Position numbers and translations under genes: made by a program. Positions 16,758 through 25,998 of a DNA stretch of 64,000 nt are shown here, piece after piece (positions within the stretch are counted from its first letter, which is position 1; every line of letters starts with the position of its first letter). The stretch covers positions 1 through 64,000 of the forward strand of contig JAJRYK010000004.1 of assembly GCA_024275825.1 (NCBI GenBank), written 5' to 3'. Source of the DNA: Alphaproteobacteria bacterium. GTDB lineage: Bacteria; Pseudomonadota; Alphaproteobacteria; Micavibrionales; Micavibrionaceae. The notes beneath the pieces were generated by a model. The model searched no databases and was not told the DNA's origin. It saw nothing but the letters and a program-made list of their open reading frames with translations.

Positions 16758-17570
16758 CTATATATTTTTAAGCACGCCGTCAAACACATGCTCAATCGAG
16801 CCAGTCATCAGGACGTGGTCATCACTTTCGCGCCATTCTATATGAAGCGTACCACCGTCCAGCTCAATCTCAACTTTGCGCCCCGTTAATTCCCTTCGCG
16901 CCGCAGCCACCGCAACAGCGCACGCGCCGGAACCGCAGGCTAGCGTTACACCAGCCCCGCGCTCCCAGGTTTTTTGGCGGATTTTGGTCTTGCTGATAAT
17001 TTGCGCGAATTCTACGTTAGTGCGCGCCGGAAACAACGTATGGTGCTCATAAATCGCGCCGAGCTCTTCTATCACGAGATCATCGAGATCATCCACAAAA
17101 AACACGCAATGCGGGTTGCCCATGCCGACAGCGGCGGGATTTGACAGCCCCTCTTGATTACCTATCGGCAGCTCTAGCGTATCCTCTTCATGCGCAAGTG
17201 GGATATCTTTCCACTCCAGATAGGCTGGGCCCATATCGACCTCAATCAAATCACCCACGCGGCGGCACGGCAAAAGCCCCGCGCTAGTCTCTATCGTACA
17301 AAGATCCAGCCCCATCTCGGCCATCGCGAGATCAGCGACGCAGCGGCTAGCATTGCCGCAGGCGCCGGATTCCGAGCCATCAGCATTATAAAACCAGGCA
17401 AAAACATCGCCGTCTTTTGAGGGTCCTAACACCACCAGCTGATCACAGCCCACACCGAAATTACGGTCGCAAATCGCGGTAATTTGGGCATTGGTCAACA
17501 TCCCCTTGACCTCTCGCTGATCAAGGATCACAAAATCATTCCCTAGGCCGTGCATTTTCTTAAAGCGCAT
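16758..17570 (-). CDS. dapF: Diaminopimelate epimerase
   Basis: DapF converts LL- to meso-diaminopimelate for lysine and peptidoglycan synthesis, without a cofactor. The two catalytic cysteines are Cys71 (SGACGNASRC) and Cys212 (LACGSGACA), and the family start KKMHGLGNDFVILD is present. The frame extends 13 codons upstream, but AAAAGGACAAGAT before ATG 17570 and the alignment of MRFKKMHG support the shorter start, giving 270 residues. It heads the dapF-mtaB-ftsY run and is divergent from ffh. Confidence 0.96.
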   Translation of the reverse strand: MRFKKMHGLGNDFVILDQREVKGMLTNAQITAICDRNFGVGCDQLVVLGPSKDGDVFAWFYNADGSESGACGNASRCVADLAMAEMGLDLCTIETSAGLLPCRRVGDLIEVDMGPAYLEWKDIPLAHEEDTLELPIGNQEGLSNPAAVGMGNPHCVFFVDDLDDLVIEELGAIYEHHTLFPARTNVEFAQIISKTKIRQKTWERGAGVTLACGSGACAVAVAAARRELTGRKVEIELDGGTLHIEWRESDDHVLMTGSIEHVFDGVLKNI

Positions 17571-17677
17571 ATCTTGTCCTTTTCCTTGACATTGACCAAC
17601 AATATGCATAGTTTACCAACAAATTTCCACTGAAAGCTTATATTTTCAGTGCCCAAGCACTTTCGAGGTGCAGGTAT

Positions 17678-17708
17678 CCCCCGCTCGGCGCATTTACGCT
17701 CAGCGGGG
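17678..17708. promoter_or_regulatory. GC-rich hairpin in the ffh leader
   Basis: CCCCGCT (17679-17685) and AGCGGGG (17702-17708) could pair around CGGCGCATTTACGCTC, about 30 bases before the ffh start in the dapF-ffh divergent spacer. It has no T run, so it is not a typical terminator. It may be part of the mRNA leader. Confidence 0.35.
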
Positions 17709-17739
17709 CTTAAAGCTTTATTTGAGGTTACGGACGTAA

Positions 17740-19224
17740 ATGTTTGATAGTTTGAGCGAAAAATTAGGCGGTGTATTCTCCAAGCTGCGCGGTAAGGGCG
17801 CGCTTAGCGAGAATGATGTTATGGCCGTTAGCCGTGAGATCCGCGTTGCGCTACTCGAAGCCGATGTTGCCCTGCCGGTTGTTAAGGACTTTATTTCAAC
17901 CATCAAGGACAAGGCCATTGGTGAGGATATCATCAAGGGCGTTAATCCCGGCCAGCAAGTCATTAAGATCGTCCATGACGCGCTTGTTGAAATGTTGGGC
18001 AGCGAGACGCAGGAGCTTAAATTTGCGACCTCGCCTTGTGCTTACCTGATGGTTGGCTTGCAGGGCTCTGGTAAAACGACCTCTACGGCGAAAATTGCTA
18101 AGATACTGACCGAAAAGCACAATAAGAAAGTGCTAATGGCCAGCCTCGATGTTTATCGCCCGGCAGCGCAGAAACAGCTCGCCGTACTGGGCGAGCAAAC
18201 GGGCATTGCCACGCTGGATATTATAGAAGGCCAGCAGCCCGTTGATATCGCCAATCGCGCAATGGATGTGGCGCGCAAAGAGGGCTATGACGTGGTCATG
18301 CTCGATACCGCTGGCCGCCTGTCTATTGATGAAGCGCTAATGGATGAAGCCACGGCGATTAAAAAGGCCACAAACCCGGTTGAAACTCTGCTGATCGCCG
18401 ATGCGATGACGGGGCAGGACGCGGTGCAGACCGCCACCGCGTTTGATAAGGCCGTTGGCCTGTCCGGCATTATGCTGACCCGCGTAGACGGCGATGCGCG
18501 CGGCGGCGCGGCGATGAGCATGAAGGCCGTCACCGGCCAGCCCATCAAGCTGATCGGGGTTGGCGAGAAGTGGGACGAGATTGAAGTCTTCCACCCGGAG
18601 CGCATCGCCGGGCGCATTTTGGGCATGGGCGATGTTGTCTCTCTGGTAGAAAAGGCGATCGATACGGTTGATGCCGCCGATGCCGAGAAAATGGCCGCCA
18701 AGTTCAAAAAGGGCAAGTTCGACTTTAATGATCTGCTAAGCCAAATGAAGCAAATGCAGAAAATGGGCGGCATGGGCGCCATGATGAAAATGCTGCCCGG
18801 TATGGGAAAGATGGCGGGGCAACTTGATGAGGCGGGCGTTGATGATGGCATGATCAAAAAACAAGAAGCCATCATCCTGTCCATGACTCCGGCAGAGCGC
18901 GAGAAGCCTGAATTGCTCAACGCCAAGCGCAAGATCCGCATCGCCGCCGGTTCCGGCACAAGCGTGCAGGATCTGAATAAGCTGGTGAAACAGCTAAAGC
19001 AAATGCAAACCATGATGAAGCGTATGCGCAAAATGGGCATGGGCGGCATGATGAAACAAATGAAGGGCATGATGGGCGGCAATGCCGGCGATCTTGAACT
19101 AATGGCGCAAAGCATGGACCCGGATGGCCTTGGCATGGACATGGCTGAACTGGAAAAGAATGCGGGCGGCCCCCTGGGCAACAACCCCTTTGCACCGGGC
19201 GGTGCGCTGTTTAAGGGGAAGTAA
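17740..19224 (+). CDS. ffh: Signal recognition particle protein Ffh
   Basis: Ffh binds 4.5S RNA and signal sequences and delivers ribosome-nascent chains to FtsY. The N domain (1-90) leads into the GTPase G1 motif GLQGSGKTT (106-114), then DTAGRLS and TRVDGDARGG. The M domain from about residue 320 is methionine-rich (repeated MKQMQKMGG-type and MGGMMKQMKG-type segments) and contains the RNA-binding loop region ILSMTPAEREKPELL. At 494 residues it is somewhat long because of the Met/Gly-rich tail. It heads the ffh-rpsP-rimM-trmD operon. Confidence 0.97.
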   Translation: MFDSLSEKLGGVFSKLRGKGALSENDVMAVSREIRVALLEADVALPVVKDFISTIKDKAIGEDIIKGVNPGQQVIKIVHDALVEMLGSETQELKFATSPCAYLMVGLQGSGKTTSTAKIAKILTEKHNKKVLMASLDVYRPAAQKQLAVLGEQTGIATLDIIEGQQPVDIANRAMDVARKEGYDVVMLDTAGRLSIDEALMDEATAIKKATNPVETLLIADAMTGQDAVQTATAFDKAVGLSGIMLTRVDGDARGGAAMSMKAVTGQPIKLIGVGEKWDEIEVFHPERIAGRILGMGDVVSLVEKAIDTVDAADAEKMAAKFKKGKFDFNDLLSQMKQMQKMGGMGAMMKMLPGMGKMAGQLDEAGVDDGMIKKQEAIILSMTPAEREKPELLNAKRKIRIAAGSGTSVQDLNKLVKQLKQMQTMMKRMRKMGMGGMMKQMKGMMGGNAGDLELMAQSMDPDGLGMDMAELEKNAGGPLGNNPFAPGGALFKGK

Positions 19225-19244
19225 GAAAGAAGAAGGAAGGAAGA

Positions 19245-19340
19245 TTCACCACGAAGACACAAAGACCACAAAGAAACACGAAGAAGAGTATTAATAAAAA
19301 ACTTTGTGATTCTTAGCGTACTTCGAGCCTTCGTGGTGAA
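19245..19340. repeat. CACAAAG-type palindromic repeat, copy B3
   Basis: The left arm TTCACCACGAAGACACAAAG and the right arm GAGCCTTCGTGGTGAA are imperfect reverse complements with an A-rich loop. It lies in the ffh-rpsP gap, inside what should be one transcript. Confidence 0.85.
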
Positions 19341-19397
19341 TTTTAAAAAGTTTTAACCAATTGATTGATTTAACATTTTAACCAAAGGAGAAAGAAA

Positions 19398-20033
19398 ATG
19401 GCATTAGCAATCAGACTAGCAAGAGGCGGACGGAAGAACCGTCCATTTTACCGTATCGTTGTAGCCGACAAGCGCATGCCGCGCGATGGCCGCTACCTTG
19501 AAAGACTGGGCACGTATAACCCGCTTTTAAACGATGATAACGAGCAGCGCGTGACGCTGGTGAAGGAGCGTATTGAGTACTGGCTTTCGCAAGGCGCGAA
19601 ACCGTCCGAGCGCGTAGCGATCTTTCTGGGCAAGGCCGGCATGATTGATATGCCTGCGCAGCCAAGCCGTCCGAACAAAGCAAAGCCGTCTGAAAAGACC
19701 ACATTGCGCATTGCGGACAAAGAAGAGCGCGTAGCCGCAGCCAAGGAAACAGCGAAGGACGCTGAAGCCGAGGCAAAGGAAGCCGCAAAGGCCGCCGCCG
19801 AAGCAGAGAAAGCTGCCGCTGAAGAAGCCGCCGCTGCCCCTGCTGAAGAGGCTGCGCCAGAAGCAGATGCTCCTGCTGAAGCCCCTGCGGAAGAGGTGAA
19901 AGCTGAAGAGACCCCTGCGGAGGAAACTAAAAAAGAAGACGCTGCACCTGAATCTCCGGCAGAAGAAAAGCCTGCTGAAGACGCAAAAACCGAAGGTGCT
20001 CCAGCGGCTGAAGACAAAAAGAAAGCGGAGTAA
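19398..20033 (+). CDS. rpsP: 30S ribosomal protein bS16 with a long Ala/Glu/Pro-rich tail
   Basis: Residues 1-85 are a normal S16 ([19 protein letters not shown], then [15 protein letters not shown] and [16 protein letters not shown]). The protein then runs on for about 120 residues of Ala, Glu, Lys and Pro (for example [20 protein letters not shown]), against a family length of about 80-100. Alphaproteobacterial S16 proteins often carry extended tails, but this one is long. The start has a strong AAAGGAGAAAGAAA ribosome-binding site. Palindromic repeats flank the gene on both sides. Confidence 0.96.
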   Translation: MALAIRLARGGRKNRPFYRIVVADKRMPRDGRYLERLGTYNPLLNDDNEQRVTLVKERIEYWLSQGAKPSERVAIFLGKAGMIDMPAQPSRPNKAKPSEKTTLRIADKEERVAAAKETAKDAEAEAKEAAKAAAEAEKAAAEEAAAAPAEEAAPEADAPAEAPAEEVKAEETPAEETKKEDAAPESPAEEKPAEDAKTEGAPAAEDKKKAE

Positions 20034-20036
20034 AGA

Positions 20037-20128
20037 TTCACCACAAAGTCACAAAGGTCTCAAAGCTGCACAAAGTTTTTTCATTATTTCTTTGAGATTC
20101 TTTGTGTACTTTGAGCCTTCGTAGTAAA
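20037..20128. repeat. CACAAAG-type palindromic repeat, copy B4
   Basis: TTCACCACAAAGTCACAAAG on the left pairs imperfectly with ACTTTGAGCCTTCGTAGTAAAA on the right. It fills the whole gap between rpsP and rimM and ends about ten bases before the rimM start, so it overlaps the rimM ribosome-binding region. Confidence 0.85.
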
Positions 20129-20138
20129 ATAACGCACG

Positions 20139-20618
20139 ATGAAACGCATTTGCTTAGGAAAAATTGTCGCAGCGCATGGCGTGAAGGGGCTGGTGAAAAT
20201 CCGCCCCTTTGGCGATGATCCGTCATTAATGAACGGCACGATATATACGAACGAAAGCGGCAAAGACACGCTGCACATCACCCTCAAAAATGGCCTGGGC
20301 AAATATATTCTGGCCGAAGTCAAAGACGTACAAGACCGTACGCAAGCTGAAGAGATCAGAGGGACAGAGCTGTACGTTGATCGCGAAATCTTGCCCGACC
20401 TTGATGAGGGGCATTATTTCGAAGATCTGATCGGCATGAGCGTGGTCGATAAAACCAGCGCAGCAATCGGCAAAGTCATCACCGCCGATAATTTCGGCGG
20501 CGGCGATCTCATCGAAATCCGAGGTCCAAAAGGCACATTCATGCTGCCCTTTATCGAGGATTATGCAAGCGTTCAAGACGATCAGGTCGTTATCAAAGAT
20601 TTTGAGCAATTCTTATGA
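20139..20618 (+). CDS. rimM: Ribosome maturation factor RimM
   Basis: RimM assists 30S head assembly by binding uS19 and the 16S rRNA 3' domain. The N-terminal RimM domain (ICLGKIVAAHGVKGLVKIRP) is followed by a PRC-barrel (DLIGMSVVD, IGKVITADNFGGGDLIEI, FMLPFIEDY). The length is 159 residues, slightly short of the usual 165-180. No strong Shine-Dalgarno sequence is seen because a palindromic repeat abuts the start. The stop overlaps the trmD start by four bases. Confidence 0.95.
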   Translation: MKRICLGKIVAAHGVKGLVKIRPFGDDPSLMNGTIYTNESGKDTLHITLKNGLGKYILAEVKDVQDRTQAEEIRGTELYVDREILPDLDEGHYFEDLIGMSVVDKTSAAIGKVITADNFGGGDLIEIRGPKGTFMLPFIEDYASVQDDQVVIKDFEQFL

Positions 20619-21313
20619 GCTGGCACGTCAACATCCTCACCCTATTCCCCGAAATGTTCCCCGGGTCACTTGGCACATCGCTGAGCGGGAAAGCGCTGGG
20701 GGCTGAAACATGGTCATATGATGCGATCAATATCCGTGACTTTGCAGGCGGCGTGCATAAAAACGTTGACGGCGCGCCCTATGGCGGCGGCGCGGGGATG
20801 GTGATGCGCGCGGATGTGATCGAAAGCGCGCTGCTCTCAATCAAACAGCCGGGCCGCAAAATATATCTCAGCCCGCGCGGGAAACCTCTGAGGCAGGCGC
20901 TGGTGCAAGAACTGTCACAAGAGCCAGCCCTGACCCTGCTCTGTGGCCGGTATGAGGGCGTAGATCAACGTGTTTTGGACGCACAAGGCTTCGAAGAAAT
21001 CAGCATCGGTGATTACGTACTCTCTGGCGGAGAGCCCGCGGCGCTGATCCTCATGGATGCCTGTATCCGCCTGCTGCCCGGCGTGATGGGCAATGCGGAA
21101 ACGGCGCGCGAAGAAAGCTTCGCGCAGAGCACGGGCGGCCTGCTGGAATATCCGCACTATACCCGCCCCGCCACATGGGAAAGTGCAAACGGCGGCACCT
21201 TAAACGTGCCCGACATCCTCACCTCTGGCGATCATGCAAAGATAAAAAAATGGCGCGAAGACCAATCCCGCGCCATCACGAAAGCCCACAGGCCTGATTT
21301 GTTAGAAGGTTAG
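20615..21313 (+). CDS. trmD: tRNA (guanine-N1-)-methyltransferase TrmD
   Basis: TrmD methylates G37 of tRNAs and prevents frameshifting. It has a SPOUT trefoil-knot fold. Motifs seen are PYGGGAGMVMR, the knot segment LLCGRYEGVDQRVLD, and IGDYVLSGGEPAALILMDA, followed by the C-terminal helical domain with EYPHYTRPA. The length is 232 residues. It overlaps rimM by four bases, which implies translational coupling, and its last four bases overlap the convergent lipoprotein gene. Confidence 0.97.
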   Translation: MSWHVNILTLFPEMFPGSLGTSLSGKALGAETWSYDAINIRDFAGGVHKNVDGAPYGGGAGMVMRADVIESALLSIKQPGRKIYLSPRGKPLRQALVQELSQEPALTLLCGRYEGVDQRVLDAQGFEEISIGDYVLSGGEPAALILMDACIRLLPGVMGNAETAREESFAQSTGGLLEYPHYTRPATWESANGGTLNVPDILTSGDHAKIKKWREDQSRAITKAHRPDLLEG

Positions 21314-22065
21314 TCAGCGCAAGGCTCACAACGATCAATACCGTAATATTCATAAAAATCATCACGATCACCATAAACAGCATTCGGCAAGTTTAATCCA
21401 ACAGGATGGTTGCGATGCTCCCCGCTATCCCAACCACCATGCCCACCACCGCGTCGATGACGGTGCCCGTCCTCAGCCTTGTTGTTGTGGAAAATATTTA
21501 CCGCAGAGCCATGATCATGCGTCCCGTTTGGATCACGGTCATAATAAAAAACAGCATTATGCTCACACTGGCTGTGGTCCTTGGCCTTATAAGGCTGCGC
21601 TTCACTACGGGCATGAGCACCTGAACGAAATCTGCTTAAAACCTCAGCTTTTTCTCTCAACGCATTATTGTACGCCGCGGGATCAGTTTCCTCTAAACGC
21701 TTCATCGCGCCATTCATAATGGCTTGTGCGTAGAGTAATTGCTCTTCACGGCTCAAATCACCAACCATCAACTTATTGTCTGTCCACGACATTCCTGTGG
21801 CCTTAAAAATATTTGAAGAAACACCAGCGCGATTTTCGAACATTTGACCCGGCAACGCATAAACTTCAAAAGGAATTGGCGGAAGCACGCCTGTATCGCT
21901 AACATACACACGGCCTGCAAGGTTTGCTTTTTTATAATCATACATAAGGGTTGAGGCCCTGTTATACTCGGGCATGCCATCAGTTGTAGCGCACCCGACC
22001 ATGCCAAAAATTGGCCCTAATGATAGAATTGTAGCAATACCTGTCTTTCTCAAATTGAGTGTCAT
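21310..22065 (-). CDS. Histidine-rich lipoprotein of unknown function
   Basis: I do not recognise this family. A signal peptide ends in GMVGC, giving lipidated Cys25. The middle is ordinary (PFEVYALPGQMFENRAG, EEQLLYAQAIMNGAMKRL). From about residue 150 it becomes rich in His, Gly, Arg and Asp (GHRHRRGGGHGGWDSGEHR), and it ends in an acidic stretch with a CEPC pair. The His-rich part could bind metal (inference). It is transcribed against the operon, inserted between trmD and rplS, which are normally adjacent. The start has GGGGG four to five bases upstream. Confidence 0.75.
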   Translation of the reverse strand: MTLNLRKTGIATILSLGPIFGMVGCATTDGMPEYNRASTLMYDYKKANLAGRVYVSDTGVLPPIPFEVYALPGQMFENRAGVSSNIFKATGMSWTDNKLMVGDLSREEQLLYAQAIMNGAMKRLEETDPAAYNNALREKAEVLSRFRSGAHARSEAQPYKAKDHSQCEHNAVFYYDRDPNGTHDHGSAVNIFHNNKAEDGHRHRRGGGHGGWDSGEHRNHPVGLNLPNAVYGDRDDFYEYYGIDRCEPCAD

Positions 22066-22306
22066 AAAACCCCCGTCATAAATCTGTTATCTAAAATTCT
22101 TGGCGACTATAGACCGAATAGCGCAATAACGCAAATTTTTCCCATAACAAGCACCAGAAAAACCGCAAAAAAGCTTGCATATGGGCTCATTATCCTGTAA
22201 TTATGCGCGGAATTTAGATTTAACCCATGAAAAAGATAAGTGAACCGCCGGGCTAGAGATAAGACTATAGCTTGATTATCGGGTTCCGCAAAAAGGGAAG
22301 AAGACA

Positions 22307-22891
22307 ATGAATACACTACAAAAATTCGAAGCAAAGCAGCTCGAAGAGCTAAAAAACGCTAAAGAGATCCCAAAGTTTGGACCTGGTGACACCATCAAGG
22401 TTAATGTCCGCGTTAAAGAAGGCACGCGCGAGCGTATCCAGGCGTTTGAAGGCGTTTGTATTTCGCGGACCAATGGTGACAATGTCAGCGCGAACTTCAC
22501 CGTTCGTAAAATCAGCCTCGGCGAAGGCGTTGAGCGTGTGTTCCCGCTTTGGAGCTCTCGCGTAGACAGCATCGAAGTGGTACGTCGCGGTTCCGTTCGT
22601 CGTGCAAAACTTTATTACCTGCGCGATCGCCGCGGTAAGTCGGCCCGTATTTCCGAGCGTACATCCGGCCACGGTTTTGAAAAAGTTGATGAAGCAGCAA
22701 TAAGCACCGTTTCAAAGACTGAAAAGACAAAAGCCAAGCAGGAAGCCAAGAAAGCGCAACGTAAAGAGCGCAGTGATGAGCTGGCTAAAGTAAAAGCTGA
22801 AAAAATCGCCGCGAAAGACGCTGAAAAGAAAGCAGCCGAAGCAGAAGCCGCAGCCGAAAATGCAGCGCCAGAAGGTGAAGCGCAGGAGTAA
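22307..22891 (+). CDS. rplS: 50S ribosomal protein bL19 with charged C-terminal tail
   Basis: Residues 1-122 are a typical L19 ([69 protein letters not shown]). The last 70 or so residues are an added Lys/Ala/Glu-rich tail, against a family length of about 115-130. L19 sits at the 30S-50S interface. Its start is separated from trmD by the inverted lipoprotein gene. A terminator follows. Confidence 0.96.
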   Translation: MNTLQKFEAKQLEELKNAKEIPKFGPGDTIKVNVRVKEGTRERIQAFEGVCISRTNGDNVSANFTVRKISLGEGVERVFPLWSSRVDSIEVVRRGSVRRAKLYYLRDRRGKSARISERTSGHGFEKVDEAAISTVSKTEKTKAKQEAKKAQRKERSDELAKVKAEKIAAKDAEKKAAEAEAAAENAAPEGEAQE

Positions 22892-22924
22892 AGCGCTCTT
22901 CGATTATATAATAGAGCATTTAAG

Positions 22925-22951
22925 AAGGTCGCGGATTAGCGGCCTTTTTTT
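22925..22951 (+). terminator. Rho-independent terminator of rplS
   Basis: AAGGTCGC pairs with GCGGCCTT (one G-U pair) around GGATTA, followed by a T run, 33 bases after the rplS stop. Confidence 0.85.
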
Positions 22952-22982
22952 ATGGGCTGGATTCGTTTTCTGAGGACAGAGG

Positions 22983-23141
22983 TTATTTATTTGAAGAAAC
23001 AATAACTGGCGGCATCGCAAATCCATCACCAAAATACCCGCCAATCACCTTATATGGCTTGGCTTTGGTGTCGTTATCTTTGCTATTTTTTAGATGTGGT
23101 GCATCAGCCTCTAAACACTGGCTGTATTCTGTTTTACGCAT
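22983..23141 (-). CDS. Small hypothetical protein, 52 residues
   Basis: The minus strand has ATG at 23141, preceded by GGGAG at a spacing of six bases, and is open for 52 codons to TAA at 22983. The product starts MRKTEYSQCLEADAPHL, has a Lys/Asp-rich middle and ends with YFGDGFAMPPVIVSS. No signal peptide or membrane segment is seen. It lies antisense between rplS and leuC. I do not recognise it. The good ribosome-binding site and lack of overlap with other genes favour a real small gene. Confidence 0.5.
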   Translation of the reverse strand: MRKTEYSQCLEADAPHLKNSKDNDTKAKPYKVIGGYFGDGFAMPPVIVSSNK

Positions 23142-23322
23142 TTTACTCTCCCATTTACACAAGTAATTTTTTTGGTGCTTTTTTGGCGATTCTTTTTACT
23201 GCTTGAATTATATATAGCACTACCGTGCTGCATTGCAACACAAAGACGGTAATAATCGTAAAATTATCCTCAACCTATGTTTTTTAGTGGCGTGCGCAAT
23301 CATTTCTTCGTATCAAAAGAGC

Positions 23323-24741
23323 ATGAGACCACGCACACTTTTTGAGAAAATTTGGGACGATCATATCGTTCATACGGGTGATGATGGCACGTGCCTGATC
23401 TATATTGATCGGCATTTAGTGCATGAAGTCACCTCACCGCAGGCCTTTGAAGGGCTGCGCATGACAGGCCGCACGGTGCGCCGCACGGAAAACACACTCG
23501 CCGTGATGGATCATAACGTCCCCACCACCAGCCGCGCCGAAACAAAAGAGCGCGGCATCATGCAAGAAGATAGCCGAGTTCAGATCAGTGCCTTAGAGAA
23601 AAACTGTTCGGAATTTGGCGTACAGCTTTTTGATTTATTCGATAAACGCCAGGGCATCGTGCATATTATCGGGCCGGAGCAAGGATTCACCCTCCCCGGC
23701 ATGACGATTGTGTGCGGCGACAGTCACACCAGCACACATGGCGCATTTGGCGCGCTGGCTTTTGGCATTGGCACATCTGAAGTCGAGCATGTGCTGGCCA
23801 CGCAAACACTGATCCAAAGCCCAGCGAAATCCATGCGCATTACCGTGAATGGCGCGCTCTCCACCAGTGTGACGGCCAAAGACATGGCACTGCACATTAT
23901 TGGTGAAATCGGCACAGCAGGCGGCACAGGATACGTCATTGAATATGCGGGCGAAGCCGTGCGCAATCTGTCTATGGAAGGCCGCATGACGATCTGTAAC
24001 ATGTCGATTGAGGCCGGCGCGCGCGCTGGTATGGTTGCGCCGGATGAAACAACCTTCGCCTATATCAAGGGCCGTCCAATGGCGCCGCAAGAAGGTAATT
24101 GGGACAAGGCGGTCGCCTATTGGAAGACCCTCCCGTCTGATGATGGTTCAACCTATGACAAAGAGGTCGCGATTGAGGCCTCAAACATTGTGCCCACCGT
24201 GACATGGGGAACAACGCCCGAAGACGTCGCGCCGATCACGGCGCAAGTCCCTGCTCCGACTGATTTTGATGATCCGAATAAACGACAATCGGTAGAACGG
24301 ATGCTCGATTATATGGGGCTAACCCCCGGTACAAAACTCACCGACATCCCCATCGATAAAGTGTTTATCGGCTCCTGCACCAATGGCCGGATCGAGGATT
24401 TGCGCGCCGTGGCCAAGATTGTTGAGGGCAAGAAAATTGCTGATAATATCCTGGAAGCTCTCATCGTCCCTGGCTCCGGTCTTGTGAAGGCGCAGGCGGA
24501 AGAGGAAGGAATCGCAGAAGTCTTAATCAATGCAGGCTTTGACTGGCGCGAGCCCGGCTGTTCTATGTGTCTGGGCATGAATCCAGATCAGTTGGAGCCC
24601 GGTGAGCGCTGCGCCTCGACCTCTAACCGCAACTTTGAAGGCCGCCAAGGCCGCGGCGGGCGCACGCATTTGATGAGCCCAGCCATGGCCGCAGCGGCAG
24701 CAATTACAGGGAGATTGACCGATGTCAGAAATATGGCCTAA
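23323..24741 (+). CDS. leuC: 3-isopropylmalate dehydratase large subunit LeuC
   Basis: This aconitase-family enzyme isomerises 2- to 3-isopropylmalate in leucine synthesis, with LeuD. The [4Fe-4S] ligands fit Cys352 (IGSCTNGR) and Cys413/Cys416 ([10 protein letters not shown]). [13 protein letters not shown] and [11 protein letters not shown] are typical. The frame is open to 23233, but that part has no homology; ATG 23323 gives [11 protein letters not shown] and 472 residues, the usual length. The 3' end overlaps the following HD-domain gene by 20 bases. Confidence 0.96.
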   Translation: MRPRTLFEKIWDDHIVHTGDDGTCLIYIDRHLVHEVTSPQAFEGLRMTGRTVRRTENTLAVMDHNVPTTSRAETKERGIMQEDSRVQISALEKNCSEFGVQLFDLFDKRQGIVHIIGPEQGFTLPGMTIVCGDSHTSTHGAFGALAFGIGTSEVEHVLATQTLIQSPAKSMRITVNGALSTSVTAKDMALHIIGEIGTAGGTGYVIEYAGEAVRNLSMEGRMTICNMSIEAGARAGMVAPDETTFAYIKGRPMAPQEGNWDKAVAYWKTLPSDDGSTYDKEVAIEASNIVPTVTWGTTPEDVAPITAQVPAPTDFDDPNKRQSVERMLDYMGLTPGTKLTDIPIDKVFIGSCTNGRIEDLRAVAKIVEGKKIADNILEALIVPGSGLVKAQAEEEGIAEVLINAGFDWREPGCSMCLGMNPDQLEPGERCASTSNRNFEGRQGRGGRTHLMSPAMAAAAAITGRLTDVRNMA

Positions 24742-25396
24742 TAACTTCGACTTTCGCACTGATGAGACATGTCAGACCATCTTCAAGCCCTTCATCCTTG
24801 CGCAATTTGAAGAGCTTAAGCGCTATAATGACAATCGCCCCGGCAATCACACCTATATTTTCCATGAACATGCAGAGCGCGTGGCGGGGAATGTGCGCAA
24901 GACGTGCCTCCACATGAGCCTTAGCGATACAATAGCGGAAAACATGTATTGGGCAGTGCTGCCCCATGATATCGGCAAGAAAAACATGCCCGTTGAGATT
25001 TGGGATAGCGATGAAAAGCCCACGCCGCAGCTTAAACAGTTCCGCCGTACGCACACCCTGCTCGGCGCGCAAATCGTGCAGGAACATCTGGCGGATATCG
25101 AACATCCATTCAAAGACCTAATGATCAACATCATGGCCCATCATCATGAACAAATGGACGGCGAAGGCACGCACGGCATTGCCGGCGACGCGCTCTCCCT
25201 GCCCGTTCGTCTCGCGGCCATCATTGAGGCCTATGATGGCTGGCGCATATGGCGCCCTCACTATGGTGAGCGCGACATCTCTCCCGTCGGCGTTCTCACC
25301 CGCATGCGTGAAGAAAAAGGCGCTGATATTTTTGATATGGCGCTCTTTGAATCCTTTGCACAAATGAAAGTGGATGAGTATAACAATCCATCATGA
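24722..25396 (+). CDS. HD-domain protein, HD-GYP-like but lacking the GYP motif
   Basis: The metal-binding pattern of HD hydrolases is present: His48/His50, HD at 82-83 ([11 protein letters not shown]), a later HH pair near 140-142 ([10 protein letters not shown]) and Asp172 in IEAYDGW. In HD-GYP c-di-GMP phosphodiesterases the HHE motif is followed by DGxGYPxGLxG; here the equivalent reads [12 protein letters not shown], so GYP is missing. Substrate is therefore unknown. No regulatory domain or signal peptide is seen. The gene overlaps leuC by 20 bases and leuD by four, so it is translated as part of the leucine operon. Inference: a housekeeping or signalling hydrolase captured by the operon. 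Confidence 0.85.
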   Translation: MSEIWPNNFDFRTDETCQTIFKPFILAQFEELKRYNDNRPGNHTYIFHEHAERVAGNVRKTCLHMSLSDTIAENMYWAVLPHDIGKKNMPVEIWDSDEKPTPQLKQFRRTHTLLGAQIVQEHLADIEHPFKDLMINIMAHHHEQMDGEGTHGIAGDALSLPVRLAAIIEAYDGWRIWRPHYGERDISPVGVLTRMREEKGADIFDMALFESFAQMKVDEYNNPS

Positions 25397-25998
25397 AGCC
25401 ATTCACAAAACTCACAGCGATCGCCGCCCCCCTGCCGATGGTGAATATCGATACCGATATCATCATCCCCAAGCAGTTCCTAAAAACCATCAAGCGTACG
25501 GGGCTGGGCGTAAGCGCGTTTTATAATTTACGTTATAGTGATGACGGCACGCCCAACCCTGATTTTGTGCTGAACAAACCAGAATACAAAGACGCAGAAA
25601 TTCTGATCACTGGTGAGAATTTTGGATGCGGCTCTAGCCGCGAACATGCGCCCTGGGCTATTCTCGATATGGGGTTTCGCTGTGTGATTGCGCCAAGCTT
25701 TGCCAATATTTTCTACAATAACAGCTTCAAAAATGGTATTTTACCCATCACTCTGCCGCAAGAACAAATTGATGAGCTTATGAAAGAGGCACAAAATAAC
25801 CCCGATGCCCTCACCGAAATTGACTTGGAAAAACAAACCATAACGCGCGGTAATAAATTTAGCTTTGACTTCGACATCGACCATTTTCGCAAATCATGCC
25901 TACTCGGCGGATTAGACGATATCGACCTGACGCTAGAAAAAGACGCACATATCAAAACCTATGAAGACAAGCTGAAGGACGACAAGCCATGGCTCTAA
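25393..25998 (+). CDS. leuD: 3-isopropylmalate dehydratase small subunit LeuD
   Basis: This is the swivelling small subunit that pairs with LeuC. The motifs [15 protein letters not shown] and [15 protein letters not shown] are diagnostic, and [18 protein letters not shown] follows. The length is 201 residues, as usual. The start overlaps the HD-gene stop by four bases (ATGA), and the 3' end overlaps the FkbM-type gene by ten bases. Confidence 0.97.
   Translation: MKPFTKLTAIAAPLPMVNIDTDIIIPKQFLKTIKRTGLGVSAFYNLRYSDDGTPNPDFVLNKPEYKDAEILITGENFGCGSSREHAPWAILDMGFRCVIAPSFANIFYNNSFKNGILPITLPQEQIDELMKEAQNNPDALTEIDLEKQTITRGNKFSFDFDIDHFRKSCLLGGLDDIDLTLEKDAHIKTYEDKLKDDKPWL

Noticed and set aside
18285-19271. 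Long open frame antisense to ffh (328 codons)
   Set aside because: It mirrors the methionine-rich M domain in reverse, giving a Ser/Pro/Met/Ile-rich product without motifs. ffh itself is certain.
19760-20030. Frameshift or separate gene in the rpsP tail
   Set aside because: The low-complexity Ala/Glu tail is one continuous frame from the S16 core to the stop. Its composition resembles extensions known in alphaproteobacterial S16 proteins.
23233-23322. Upstream extension of leuC to 23233
   Set aside because: The extra 30 residues are hydrophobic and unlike LeuC N-termini; ATG 23323 gives the family length.
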